This document shows positions 6,862-15,511 of a stretch of DNA of 30,372 nt, piece by piece. Position 1 is the first letter of the stretch; every line of letters starts with the position of its first letter. Origin of the DNA: a virus; the IMG/VR virus record IMGVR_UViG_3300003690_000159, positions 1 to 30,372 of that record; one strand, given 5' to 3'. Under the pieces are notes generated by a model that was given only the letters and a program-made list of their open reading frames with translations, was not told the origin of the DNA and made no database searches. The position numbers were made by a program, and so were the translations under genes.

Positions 6862-9801
6862 TTAATCTTCAAAAGAAGCTCCAGTATTTGTGACTATAAA
6901 ATCAAGTGCAATAAATTCAATTGCGCGTGCTGGCTTCAAGTAAATTCTTGCATACATGATGTTCCTATCAATTAGATCGGCAGTCGTTGTTCGGCTATCA
7001 AGGATTACCTTGTAGTCTGTTAATCCGAGACGTGCTTGGATACTATTCAAGAATGGATTTACCTTGTTCAAGAATCGATTCCAGGTTGATTCAACATTCT
7101 GATCGAAGAGCAGACGAGAAGCAATTCTTGAAATTTCTTTCTTCGTATAAATCATTAAACGACGGACATTAATTCTGTCAAGCGCTGAAGGAGTTACCTG
7201 AAGTGTCTTTTGTCCAAAGATTACAATTCCTTCTGCGGGGAATGTCGCAATTGGATTAATATTAGCCTCATAAAGACTATCCCTATCCTTCGAGCGCAAG
7301 CGTTCGCGAACCTGAAGTACAGGCAAACCTGCTGAGCCTTCAGTTAAACCACCGCGAGTAAATCCAGCGGGGGCGAACCAAAGTTCAGACTTCCTTGCTG
7401 CACTTGAGAACGTGCCTAGTGCCACCACAGAAGGGGGCATCCATAGGAAAGAATCGCTCATAGAATCTCTAATCTGGACCCATGGATAATATGTACACCC
7501 ATAGCTTGAATTAATCTTTCTATTTTGCAGGTTTGTAACTGCATCTGATACGCTGCCAAGATTGTCACCAAGGCTGTTTGTATTCTCGGTATCTGTGCGA
7601 TAGCCAGTGTCTAGATCGATAACTGCAAGGGAATCGCCCCTAGCTTCACAAACTTCAATCATGTGCGAAGTAATTGGCTCTTTGTAGATACCGGGCATCG
7701 CCATCAGGTTATATTCTACTCTTTCAGGATCTGCTACTGTATCAATAGCCCTTCTTGCAGAGTAATATGTGTAACTTGTAGTATCACTTGTTCCCATTCT
7801 TGTATTATTAAATGGTTCTTTCTCAACGATGTTTACGCCGTCAAAGCCGCCATACAGAGGTACTGTAAATCTGTCATAGCCCCGATCGAGAATTTCTGTG
7901 TACGAAGAACTTGCTGCGGTTGCAGATTGGTTGTTGGCTCTGGAGCCTGATATCCATGTAGCAGTTCCTCCACTGCCGCTCATCGTAAGATCATCAAGAG
8001 TAAAGATATAAGAATACTCTGTATTTCCCGCTTTGCTGAAGCTGTCGAGATTAGATGGAAGCATTCTCACCAAATCTGCATAACTTTCGTTATGCCTTGT
8101 GCTGTCCAATCGTGTCGAGTCTGCTCCAAAGTAAGCTTCCGTAGCATCTGCAAGATCTCCACTTGTAGCGTCTCTTCGTAGCGGAATAGAAGGATAATGA
8201 AAGCTTCCTGTGAAAGCAAATATTTCTTGGCCTGTTGCTGGGGTTCCGCCTGTTCGAGCGGCAGGAGCTATACTTGGACCGGTGACATCTAAAAATACGG
8301 TGGCGGGTGCCATAGTGCCAGTGACTGCGCCCGCTTTGGGAACAGAGCCGCCGCCTGCGATCCAAACACTATTTGGTGCGGAACCACCTCTAAGATAATC
8401 TCTGCTGTCAGTGGGTCCAGTCCCGCCGCCTACACTCAATGGCCTAAGTGGTCCGAAGGAACCGAAGGGTAGAAGTCTAGCATCTGTCGCGCCGCCATCA
8501 ACATCGCCATCCATTTCAACTCGAATATACTTCGATGCATTTGGATAAGTCCCATGAATACGATGATATCTCTTGACATCATCCCATACAAGATTTTGAT
8601 CACCAATAACTCTGGCGACATAGCGAGGAGAGTTGGGGTTTAGATTAACAGCGCTAAACTGTTCTAAAATAACTGGTACATTATCGTTGTCTCTCGCACT
8701 TCTGACAAGAACTGTAAATGAGCCGTAAGGTTCAAATTCGTTTGTGGACGCCTTAATGTCTTTAATAGAAATCTTAAGGGTAGCTTGCTCTCTTTCGCCT
8801 GCATCTAAAGTATAGAATTTAAAAAGTTTAGGCATATTTGTAACGTCGAAACCAATATAACTACTGTTTAAATCCTGCCCTATAAGCCATGGTGTCTGTG
8901 CTGCCTGGAATCCTTGGCGCATGTTAGCATAGGAGGTAGAGCCACTATCAAGCCCCATGATGCAGCCCCATGATGCCCCTGCTGAGCCTGATGCCGTGTC
9001 TGCCACAAATCTTTCATAACTTTGTCCGAGCCAATAACTTTGCTGATTAGCAGTTCTGGTAATATTGCTATTAACTAATGTTGGGTTTGTATTAAATACC
9101 TTTCTGATATATTTGGCTGAAGACGGTGCAAAATTAAACGCCGTTCTTTTAATTACACCATTGCTGTCATCTGTAATTATCGCCAGAAATTCATTGCCGC
9201 CAGCGCCTGCGGCAGTAGAAGACTTAATCAATGCCGCTGATGCTGTAAGCGACGTGGAATCATCTCTGCTCGTTCCAGAAAGAACAATAGAGCCTTTGTC
9301 TAAATACCAAACTGCTGCTAACGCGCCACTAACATGTGATGATACCGATGCCGAAGGAAATATAAAAAGTCCATATGCGCCACCATTTGTCGCCATAGAA
9401 GTGTCATTAGAAGACTCATTGCCATTATCTAGTTCTGTTCTCCAGCCTGCTTCGCCAGAGCCGCCAGCAGACACTTCGCCACTTTGTGCGCCAAGAAGAC
9501 GAACAACTGTGCAAGCATTGGTGTTTCTTAAATAAGCCTGTGCTGCATAAGCTGCATATGTGGGAGCCGTATAATTGCCGTCTCGCCAAACATCGCCGCC
9601 TTGACCTCCAGGGATTGGGTTTCCAAATATTTCAACAAACTCTGAAAAAGAGTTTACTTTGACAGGGCGCATAGCGGGCCCTTTCTCTGTTCTACCAATA
9701 ACAACCGGTCCCATTTCATCAGGAGTGGCTGGTAATTGGGAATTATCAATCTCATTGATGAATATCCCTGGTGAAACAAATTTAAAAGACTTAACTGGCA
9801 T
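6862..9801 (-). CDS. gp18: Contractile tail sheath protein, T4 gp18-like
   Basis: This 979-residue protein forms the outer contractile sheath. Residues 1-60 (KSFKFVSPGIFINEIDNSQ, then GPVVIGRTEKGPAMRPV) are the conserved N-terminal arm and domain. The C-terminal about 200 residues are the most conserved: INVRRLMIYTKKEISRIASR, a helix with WNRFLNKVNPFL, and MYARIYLKPARAIEFIALDF before the end TNTGASFED. T4 gp18 has 659 residues, so about 320 extra residues lie in the middle. They are Ser/Gly/Ala/Thr-rich (about residues 110-650) and are probably surface domains inserted in the protruding part. A GGAGAATC ribosome site precedes the start. The downstream gene is the tube, as in T4. Confidence 0.95.
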   Translation of the reverse strand: MPVKSFKFVSPGIFINEIDNSQLPATPDEMGPVVIGRTEKGPAMRPVKVNSFSEFVEIFGNPIPGGQGGDVWRDGNYTAPTYAAYAAQAYLRNTNACTVVRLLGAQSGEVSAGGSGEAGWRTELDNGNESSNDTSMATNGGAYGLFIFPSASVSSHVSGALAAVWYLDKGSIVLSGTSRDDSTSLTASAALIKSSTAAGAGGNEFLAIITDDSNGVIKRTAFNFAPSSAKYIRKVFNTNPTLVNSNITRTANQQSYWLGQSYERFVADTASGSAGASWGCIMGLDSGSTSYANMRQGFQAAQTPWLIGQDLNSSYIGFDVTNMPKLFKFYTLDAGEREQATLKISIKDIKASTNEFEPYGSFTVLVRSARDNDNVPVILEQFSAVNLNPNSPRYVARVIGDQNLVWDDVKRYHRIHGTYPNASKYIRVEMDGDVDGGATDARLLPFGSFGPLRPLSVGGGTGPTDSRDYLRGGSAPNSVWIAGGGSVPKAGAVTGTMAPATVFLDVTGPSIAPAARTGGTPATGQEIFAFTGSFHYPSIPLRRDATSGDLADATEAYFGADSTRLDSTRHNESYADLVRMLPSNLDSFSKAGNTEYSYIFTLDDLTMSGSGGTATWISGSRANNQSATAASSSYTEILDRGYDRFTVPLYGGFDGVNIVEKEPFNNTRMGTSDTTSYTYYSARRAIDTVADPERVEYNLMAMPGIYKEPITSHMIEVCEARGDSLAVIDLDTGYRTDTENTNSLGDNLGSVSDAVTNLQNRKINSSYGCTYYPWVQIRDSMSDSFLWMPPSVVALGTFSSAARKSELWFAPAGFTRGGLTEGSAGLPVLQVRERLRSKDRDSLYEANINPIATFPAEGIVIFGQKTLQVTPSALDRINVRRLMIYTKKEISRIASRLLFDQNVESTWNRFLNKVNPFLNSIQARLGLTDYKVILDSRTTTADLIDRNIMYARIYLKPARAIEFIALDFIVTNTGASFED

Positions 9802-9845
9802 TATGAAGATTCTCCTTGCAACGCTTCAACGAACTTCAATAGACT

Positions 9846-9851
9846 ATTATA
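9846..9851 (-). promoter_or_regulatory. Possible -10 element upstream of the sheath gene
   Basis: The 141-base gap 9802-9942 is the largest in the window. It holds an exact TATAAT on the minus strand at 9851-9846 within an AT-rich run of alternating TA, about 45 bases before the sheath ATG. No good -35 box is seen at 16-18 bases. No terminator is visible in this gap. It is a weak promoter candidate only. Confidence 0.3.
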
Positions 9852-9942
9852 GATATATATATTCCTATTATCGTAAGTAAATAGTTAAATAAAAGACGAA
9901 AGTCCAAAATAACTCAGGGCTCTTATTATAAATCTTATGCCA

Positions 9943-10857
9943 CTAATCTCTATAGAATGGGACATTGCCGCTAATATGGAAAACCTCTGGAATGTCTCCA
10001 AGTATGACATGTTCTCTTGGAAGCTTAACTTCTACTGCATTTTCTCTTTTAATAAGCTTGGGCCCATCTTGATTCTTGTCTGCTCCTATGATATACCCAA
10101 GCACTCTAAATGTAATTTCCGTTTGATATCCGCGAGCATCTGTCATTAAAGAACCAGCATTATTTTCCAATGCATACTCAGAATCCATAAATACTTCGAA
10201 TCTATGTCCATCTTTTTTGACAACAAAATAATTTATTCCGCCTGGACTTGTCATAAAAGGTGTTATAATATCATTAATTTGTTGCTGATATTCTGTTTGA
10301 ACCACCAATTTATAATTGATATCAAGATAAATTGGCATTGGCATTGTAATAGTTTGATATACAACCTTGTCATTTGCTCTTGGAAAATTTGATTGTCCTG
10401 TCCCAACAGAATTTAAAATAAGCCTCTTCGAATCAGCATTTGCAAAATTAGCTGTTTTATCTTGTTTTATTTTCCTGGCAACAGTTATAGTATTATCAGT
10501 TGTAATAGGAGCGTATAAAGTGGCTCGTTTGGTAATATCTTTTGCAATAGATGTCCTCTCAAGAGACATAAGGGGATAAATTAAAAATCCATTCTTATCT
10601 CGCAAATCTTTATCATGCTTTATCTGATATGCTCTTTCTGCTCCTGTCCAAATAAGGGGAACCTTTGTCCAGCCTTTATTTGTTGTGCAAAATATATTTA
10701 ATATGTCGTCAATGTGATCAAAAAGGGCACGATCTATAGTTTCTATAGTCGAAGGCATGAAAGGAATTTCTTGCAAAGGGGATATGTCTTGCTTTTCATC
10801 TGTTATAGAATCGGATAGAATATAATCCTTATCATATCTTTTGCGCTTACGAGGCAT
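9943..10857 (-). CDS. Tail completion/terminator protein, gp15-like
   Basis: This 304-residue protein begins with a basic patch (MPRKRKRYDKDY). Its overall pattern matches T4 gp15, the hexamer that caps the tail. After an early helix with DHIDDILNIF comes a strand WTKVPLIWTGAERAYQIK, then FLIYPLMSLERTS. Later segments are MPMPIYLDINYKLVVQTEYQ with QQINDIITPFM, then a FEVFMDSEYALEN strand and a final TEITFRVLGYIIG. The gene overlaps the upstream neck gene by 11 bases and precedes the sheath, where T4-like phages place gp15. Length is close to T4 gp15 (272). The assignment rests on pattern and order, without a recognised signature motif. Confidence 0.65.
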   Translation of the reverse strand: MPRKRKRYDKDYILSDSITDEKQDISPLQEIPFMPSTIETIDRALFDHIDDILNIFCTTNKGWTKVPLIWTGAERAYQIKHDKDLRDKNGFLIYPLMSLERTSIAKDITKRATLYAPITTDNTITVARKIKQDKTANFANADSKRLILNSVGTGQSNFPRANDKVVYQTITMPMPIYLDINYKLVVQTEYQQQINDIITPFMTSPGGINYFVVKKDGHRFEVFMDSEYALENNAGSLMTDARGYQTEITFRVLGYIIGADKNQDGPKLIKRENAVEVKLPREHVILGDIPEVFHISGNVPFYRD

Positions 10858-11341
10858 CGAACAGTCCCTCCCTTGAATAATAACAAGTGGCTACAATTTC
10901 AAATCTGTGTTCTGCTTGTCCAAACAAATCCCGAGCCCAATTTATATCTGTTATCTCATATAAATAATCGCCATATAAAACAAAGTCTCCTTCACGAACC
11001 CACAGATCTTGATCTTCAACTAAACGTCGTTTGTGAAAATAAATTGTAATTGAACTAGATTTGTCCAATCCTGACGGGTCATCTGCTTTTGTTGCAACGC
11101 TTTCAAAATCAACGAGAGCATAGATGCGGATTGGTGGCAGAAAGCTTTTTTGAAGTGCTTCACCATATAAATTATTATAATTTGTTGTCTGCAAATCAAT
11201 AGGATAATAAATAATTTGCTGCCCAATGACGCGCTCAATTAATTCATCATTAACTTGTTTTACAAGATCTCTTTCTTTCTTGCCAAAAAACAACGGAGGA
11301 GGAGGGCTTTTAGGCTGCGACCATTTATTATCTTCTGACAT
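10847..11341 (-). CDS. Neck / head-closure protein, possibly gp14-like
   Basis: This 164-residue protein has a Pro-rich start (PKSPPPPLFFGKKERD), then QQIIYYPIDLQTTNYNNLYG and FLPPIRIYALVDFES. Its C-terminal half (VREGDFVLYGDYLYEITDIN, then FEIVATCYYSREGLFD) reads as a beta-barrel typical of head-tail closure proteins. It lies 13 bases after the gp13-like gene and overlaps the gp15-like gene. In T4 order this is the place of gp14 (256 residues), so it is shorter than T4's. The role is inferred from order and fold pattern. Confidence 0.55.
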   Translation of the reverse strand: MSEDNKWSQPKSPPPPLFFGKKERDLVKQVNDELIERVIGQQIIYYPIDLQTTNYNNLYGEALQKSFLPPIRIYALVDFESVATKADDPSGLDKSSSITIYFHKRRLVEDQDLWVREGDFVLYGDYLYEITDINWARDLFGQAEHRFEIVATCYYSREGLFDAS

Positions 11342-11354
11342 GCTTTATGGTATC

Positions 11355-12644
11355 CTATCCAACGAAAATATAATTTGGTACGGCTGTGTTAATGCCAGTG
11401 GAAGCTTCAACAATCTCCTTATCAGATACAACAAGCGAATGATAAGTAAGAACATCAAGCGTTTCTTTAAGTTCTGTTCTTAGCTTGTCCTGCTCCGTTA
11501 TACCTTCTGAAATAAGGGCTGCCCCATTGAGTGTTACAGACTCGCCTGGAATGGGGATTGATGCAAACTTGGATCGTATTTGTCCTAATATTTCTTTTGT
11601 GAGCGCTAACGCAAATCTTCGGATCCATTGTTTGCCAATGGCATTAATATTATTATACGGTATATTATCAAATGGAAGCGTATTCATATTATTGACACCA
11701 TCAGTGCCAATGGTGCGATCGGCATTCTCGCTCCATGGATCATCGACAATTCTAAAAGTAACCCAATAATTTGATGGGCTACTTTCCACAGGAGCAGGAT
11801 ATATTCTTAAGTGATTGTTTTTAATCTCATAAGAATAGTGCGAATTTCTAGTATAAATTGCATCTTCGAACGCCATTGCTTGTGCTTTGTTTTGCCACGT
11901 AGGCACAAGCTGAAAAGTGGTATCATCAGCATATTGTCCGTAATTGGCTAAATTGCCAACAGTATTCAGTCCTCCATAATATCCATAAAATCTCCACATT
12001 GCTTGAGGGGTTTTATAATAAACTCTATTAATAATTACTTTTTTGTTTCCCACTTTTCCAGCAAAAGAAACAGGGCTTCCTGTGCCATCGTCCTTATTAT
12101 CAGCAGCAGCCCCTGAAATGATAGTTTGTAAATCATAATCTTGCTGATGTTTAATCGAAGAAAATGAAGCAGAATATTCTGTGGTAGTACCTCCAAATCC
12201 AGCTTCTGCTGACATTCCATCAGCAACTCTTCGAGAATAGTCAAAAGAGAATCTGGGATATTTAAGACTTACATGGGTGCCTCCCAGACTGGATGAAAGA
12301 TCTCCTGATTTTATATTGCCATCGTGATCAAAAGTTCCTGTTGTTGCCCCAAGAGTATCAGAAAGAATGTTTTTCGACTGATGAAGATTAACTAAATATG
12401 AATATTCTAGAACAGCTTCTTCATATGACGCATAAACATTTCCAACTGTCAATTCAATGTCTAAGACATCGCCTCCAAGCTTTTTATATGTATATGCTAC
12501 TTGATTTGCTGCGCCTGACAAAAAATCAGCCGAATAACTATACATCCCAAATGGTAACGTGCTTGATACATCGGCAGCAGAACCTGTTGCTGTTAATGTT
12601 ATTGCGCTTACAGTGCTTTCTGGTGAAAGGGTGGGTATCGCCAT
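11355..12644 (-). CDS. Neck protein, gp13-like
   Basis: This 429-residue protein has a Ser/Thr/Ala-rich N-terminal half (residues 1-250). Its C-terminal portion has the features I associate with gp13-type neck proteins of marine T4-like phages: a helix IGKQWIRRFALALTKEILGQ, then SIPIPGESVTLNGAALISEG, a charged helix with EQDKLRTELKETLD, and the last residues NYIFVG. gp13 helps close the portal after packaging. It is the first gene after the capsid terminator, with a GAGGAGAG ribosome site, and begins the neck genes. T4 gp13 has 309 residues, so this one is longer at the N-terminus. Moderate confidence. Confidence 0.6.
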   Translation of the reverse strand: MAIPTLSPESTVSAITLTATGSAADVSSTLPFGMYSYSADFLSGAANQVAYTYKKLGGDVLDIELTVGNVYASYEEAVLEYSYLVNLHQSKNILSDTLGATTGTFDHDGNIKSGDLSSSLGGTHVSLKYPRFSFDYSRRVADGMSAEAGFGGTTTEYSASFSSIKHQQDYDLQTIISGAAADNKDDGTGSPVSFAGKVGNKKVIINRVYYKTPQAMWRFYGYYGGLNTVGNLANYGQYADDTTFQLVPTWQNKAQAMAFEDAIYTRNSHYSYEIKNNHLRIYPAPVESSPSNYWVTFRIVDDPWSENADRTIGTDGVNNMNTLPFDNIPYNNINAIGKQWIRRFALALTKEILGQIRSKFASIPIPGESVTLNGAALISEGITEQDKLRTELKETLDVLTYHSLVVSDKEIVEASTGINTAVPNYIFVG

Positions 12645-12680
12645 GGAATAAATCTCTCCTCAACCTAATTAGTTGAACGA

Positions 12681-12721
12681 TAAAAGAAAACCCCGCCATT
12701 TAAATGACGGGGCTTCTTTTT
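12681..12721 (-). terminator. Rho-independent terminator after the major capsid gene
   Basis: An 11-bp stem (arms 12702-12712 and 12691-12701, CCCCGTCATTT against AAATGGCGGGG on the minus strand) is followed by TTTTCTTTT and preceded by AAAAAGAAG. One position is G-U on the minus strand but C-A on the plus strand, so it acts best on the minus strand. It lies about 20 bases after the stop at 12742 and should end the capsid transcript. Confidence 0.88.
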
Positions 12722-12741
12722 GCCACTTTATAGTTGAGTGG

Positions 12742-12870
12742 TTATACCAAATCAACTACAATGACGATTCCATACATGTCAGGACGAACCATCTTCTTAC
12801 CGTAGCGCGTCATGACTCCCTTGCGGGGCACGAAGTCTTCGGTTCCGAAGATAGTAGGCGTGACTTGTAG
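12742..12870 (-). pseudogene. C-terminal remainder of the major capsid protein in another frame
   Basis: The frame offset by one base from the capsid gene encodes LQVTPTIFGTEDFVPRKG, then VMTRYGKKMVRPDMYGIVIV and stops at 12742. This is the conserved C-terminus of gp23-type capsid proteins (compare T4 'TPLRG...NFQPVMGFKTRYG'). In the capsid frame itself the protein runs out at 12797 with an unrelated basic tail. The expected segment of about 35-40 residues between them (of the 'VYVDPYF...VGYKG...GYVYAPYV' type) is missing. The gene therefore looks interrupted by a deletion that also shifts the frame. A sequence assembly error is as likely as a real mutation. Confidence 0.75.
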
Positions 12871-14359
12871 CTCCTGTCTTAACTGCACCAACTGTGCCTC
12901 TACTGTCATCACCTGTGATGTTGGCACGGAATCCAGCCGTGAACTCAAGGATGTTAGCAACTTCAGGTCCACAGACCAAGAAGTTTGCTCCACCACGCAG
13001 AGTCTTACGGTGAATCTGGGCTGAAACATCATTGATTGTTTCAATGAGGGTTTCATACCATTCGGAAACAGTACCCGTGAAGTCAGGAGTAGATGTCGTT
13101 GCACCAACCTCCTGTCCGTTCAGTCTGTTAACGAACCTACCAGCCGCACGTGACCAATAGTACCTACCAGCAGCCGCATGTTCGACAAGATCCTCAAGGA
13201 TCTCGCGATCAATCTCAAGAGCAATTTGCTCAGAGAGGATGCTAGTTAGCTCAACCTCGGCATCCAAATTGTGATAGGCGTTAAGATCCTGCCCCAATTC
13301 GGGTGTCCACTTGGCTTTCAGCTTCTTGGTTATTGCGGTAATAGCCACAGAGTCGACCTTGATGTCGATTTCTGGGATAGTAGTCTGATTCTCAAGACCC
13401 CATAGCGGATCACCCACTACAGAACCAATCCCATCAGGATTACCAGCCAGGAAGTCATCATCAATTGGGAACGCAACTGAAAGTGATTCAGCATTGTCAC
13501 CAGCATCTCCACCTGGAGCGGCGTTGAGGGACAACTGGGTAATACTAAGTGTATTAGAATGGAAGAAGAACAGAAGTTCATCTACGTTATCTCCAGTCTG
13601 CCACAAACCACCATTAGTACCAGATACAGCAGTCAAACGACGAGCCTGTGAACCGGAATTCGGTGTTACGGTAACTGCAACCAAGTTTCTCATGTTAATC
13701 TGCGCAGACGCAGTGAGATTCATAGCACCAATGGCTACGTTGGTTGTACCAGAAGTAAAGTCTGGATCATAACGACAAAGCTTGTCGCCAACACCAGCAG
13801 CCCACTGGGAATTACCTGTACCACCAAATGTACCGGACATAACAGCACGAAGCGTAACTGTAACTGAACTTGTAGGCGAAGAATAGCCGTTGTTCAAGTT
13901 ATAGAAGCTATCTTCTGCGGAGTCGCCTGAAAGGCTAACACCACCAGTTATCTGATGCGCTACTACACCACCACCATATAGTGATTCTTCTGACTCATAT
14001 CCAAGACGAGCACCAGTATCGCTAGATACCGTGAAGTCGAGGAAGAAAATGAGTCCAGATGGCAAACTCATTGGTTGTACAGAAACCAAATCATTTGCAA
14101 TCAATCCGCCGAATACGCGGCGGACAATTGGAAAAGCAACTGCGGCAAAGCCTTCTACGTCACCTTGAGCCATTTGAGAGTTCTCACGGAGAAGCTCCTT
14201 GGCTTGGTTTTCGAGTAAGCGTGCCATATTTGCCCTTGTTCGGTCACTTTCAAGACCTTCCAAAAGGCCTGTTCGCTCCCACTTCGCAAGTAGGGCTGAG
14301 CCCTCCTTGCTTAGATCGCGCGAAACAATGCCTTCTGTTAATTTATTTAAAATAGACAT
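12797..14359 (-). CDS. gp23: Major capsid protein, T4 gp23-like (C-terminus frameshifted)
   Basis: This 520-residue frame encodes the shell subunit, with an HK97-type fold. The N-terminus is a helical delta domain (1-60) containing the LRE motif at 57-59, a plausible prohead-protease site. Next comes FAAVAFPIVRRVFGGLIAND, typical of gp23, and SVQPMSLPSGLIFFLDF. The C-terminal half includes LKAKWTPELGQDLNAYHNLD, with ELTSILSEQIALEIDREILE and FLVCGPEVANILEF, all characteristic. After TVGAVKTGATS the frame loses its family sequence and ends in an unrelated tail (HAYYLRNRRLRAPQGSHDA). The true C-terminus lies in the other frame. The gene sits 3 bases after the scaffold gene and is the last of the capsid operon. 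Confidence 0.93.
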   Translation of the reverse strand: MSILNKLTEGIVSRDLSKEGSALLAKWERTGLLEGLESDRTRANMARLLENQAKELLRENSQMAQGDVEGFAAVAFPIVRRVFGGLIANDLVSVQPMSLPSGLIFFLDFTVSSDTGARLGYESEESLYGGGVVAHQITGGVSLSGDSAEDSFYNLNNGYSSPTSSVTVTLRAVMSGTFGGTGNSQWAAGVGDKLCRYDPDFTSGTTNVAIGAMNLTASAQINMRNLVAVTVTPNSGSQARRLTAVSGTNGGLWQTGDNVDELLFFFHSNTLSITQLSLNAAPGGDAGDNAESLSVAFPIDDDFLAGNPDGIGSVVGDPLWGLENQTTIPEIDIKVDSVAITAITKKLKAKWTPELGQDLNAYHNLDAEVELTSILSEQIALEIDREILEDLVEHAAAGRYYWSRAAGRFVNRLNGQEVGATTSTPDFTGTVSEWYETLIETINDVSAQIHRKTLRGGANFLVCGPEVANILEFTAGFRANITGDDSRGTVGAVKTGATSHAYYLRNRRLRAPQGSHDALR

Positions 14360-14362
14360 AAT

Positions 14363-15340
14363 TTATTTCACCTCCTTAATAATGTTATTAATGCCTGCTA
14401 ATGCTCTCATCCGATCAAAAGCCGGATTTTGAACTTTAGCTTCTCTCCTGCGAGAGAATGTTGTTGAAGGTTTCTCCACAACTTCGCGCAGTGACTTCGG
14501 AGCACCCTTTGTACTTTTGGCTCCCACTGCGCTTTGAAGCGTTTCATAAATAACCTTCGCTTCGTCTACAGAATCGGCATTAGAAATAGATTCGACAATT
14601 TTAGTTTTTTGTCGCTCATTCAAGGAGGCACTATTCAGTACCCGATTTGTGTAAAGTAATTTAGCATTTGAAAGATTTACTTCTTCCATATGCTCTTTAA
14701 GATTTAAAACTGTTTTTTCTAACTTTTTATTGTGAGCTTTTAATTTTTCCACTTGCTCTCGATACATATTAAGTTCTTCTCTTGCCTTTTCGAGAACTTC
14801 ATGTTCTTCTGATAACTCATCGTCCTTAAGGGCGGCTAATTGCACTTCTTGCCCTTCAAGATTTCTTGCTGTTGGAGTGGTGCGCCCACCAAGTCCTTGG
14901 TCGGGAATTCCGACATCGACTTTTAGTTCTTCTGCCAGAGCATTAAGAATTGCTTCATCAAGTTCAACTTCGTCTTCAATCTCTTCTTCAAGTGCATCAG
15001 CAAGTTCTTCATGAGTTTCTTCTGCTTCTGTGACACCTTCTTCATCTAAGGCACGCTCTAGCGCTTCTAAGTCTAGACGAACCATAATTGGCTCTTCGCC
15101 CTCTTCAACAGAATAAGGTACTTCACCCATAACAGGGCTAGCTTCTGCGGGCTCATCTTCTAAGCCACCAACTCCAAGATCGAGTGGATCAAGCTCTCCG
15201 ACAGGTTGCTCTAAAAGAGATTGCACAGCTTCCTTAACTTCAGCAGAATATTTTTCAATTATTGTTGTCTCTGCATTTTTCATAGCTGCCTCTTTGAGCG
15301 CTTCCGCATCAATTATAGCTTGTTCGAGCAAAGTGGACAT
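14363..15340 (-). CDS. gp22: Prohead core scaffold protein, gp22-like
   Basis: This 325-residue, very acidic helical protein should form the internal scaffold that is digested by the gp21 protease. Residues 1-50 are helical. Residues 60-140 are Glu-rich (LEALERALDEEGVTEAEET and ADALEEEIEDEVELDEAIL). Residues 175-250 form a coiled coil (LEKAREELNMYREQVEKLKA and NKKLEKTVLNLKEHMEEVN). The C-terminus is basic and ends in MRALAGINNIIKEVK, matching the family pattern. It is directly upstream of the capsid gene, as in T4. The GAGAGGTATC ribosome site is present. Length is close to T4 gp22 (269). Confidence 0.85.
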   Translation of the reverse strand: MSTLLEQAIIDAEALKEAAMKNAETTIIEKYSAEVKEAVQSLLEQPVGELDPLDLGVGGLEDEPAEASPVMGEVPYSVEEGEEPIMVRLDLEALERALDEEGVTEAEETHEELADALEEEIEDEVELDEAILNALAEELKVDVGIPDQGLGGRTTPTARNLEGQEVQLAALKDDELSEEHEVLEKAREELNMYREQVEKLKAHNKKLEKTVLNLKEHMEEVNLSNAKLLYTNRVLNSASLNERQKTKIVESISNADSVDEAKVIYETLQSAVGAKSTKGAPKSLREVVEKPSTTFSRRREAKVQNPAFDRMRALAGINNIIKEVK

Positions 15341-15361
15341 AGATACCTCTCCATTACAAAT

Positions 15362-15511
15362 CTAGTTAGTCACAATTAAATAGTGTTCTAAAACACTAAA
15401 TGCCAGAAATTCAATATCAATCTCGTCGTATTGTGGTTTATTAAAGTTTGCTGAGTTAGTTATTGCCCGAACCTGAAATAAATGGCTTGAATAAATCAAA
15501 TTCCCAAACAC
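15362..15511 (-). CDS. Possible small protein overlapping the fibre-like gene
   Basis: A 49-codon frame, offset by one base from the end of the fibre-like gene, runs from a GTG at 15511 (or TTG near 15499) to TAG at 15362. Its C-terminal part, ANFNKPQYDEIDIEFLAFSV followed by LEHYLIVTN, has balanced protein-like composition. It fills the 115-base gap before the scaffold gene. No strong ribosome site precedes the possible starts, so it could depend on translational coupling with the fibre gene or on a frameshift. A chance open frame is possible. Confidence 0.4.
   Translation of the reverse strand: MFGNLIYSSHLFQVRAITNSANFNKPQYDEIDIEFLAFSVLEHYLIVTN

Noticed and set aside
9065-9535. 156-codon open frame on the plus strand within the sheath gene
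   Set aside because: It lies fully antisense to the sheath gene, whose protein is clearly recognisable. It has no ribosome site or family resemblance, and all other genes are on the minus strand.
15381-15399. Inverted repeat TAGTGTT-CTAA-AACACTA as a terminator
   Set aside because: The stem is short, AT-rich and not followed by a T run on the minus strand. It lies within a possible small coding frame.
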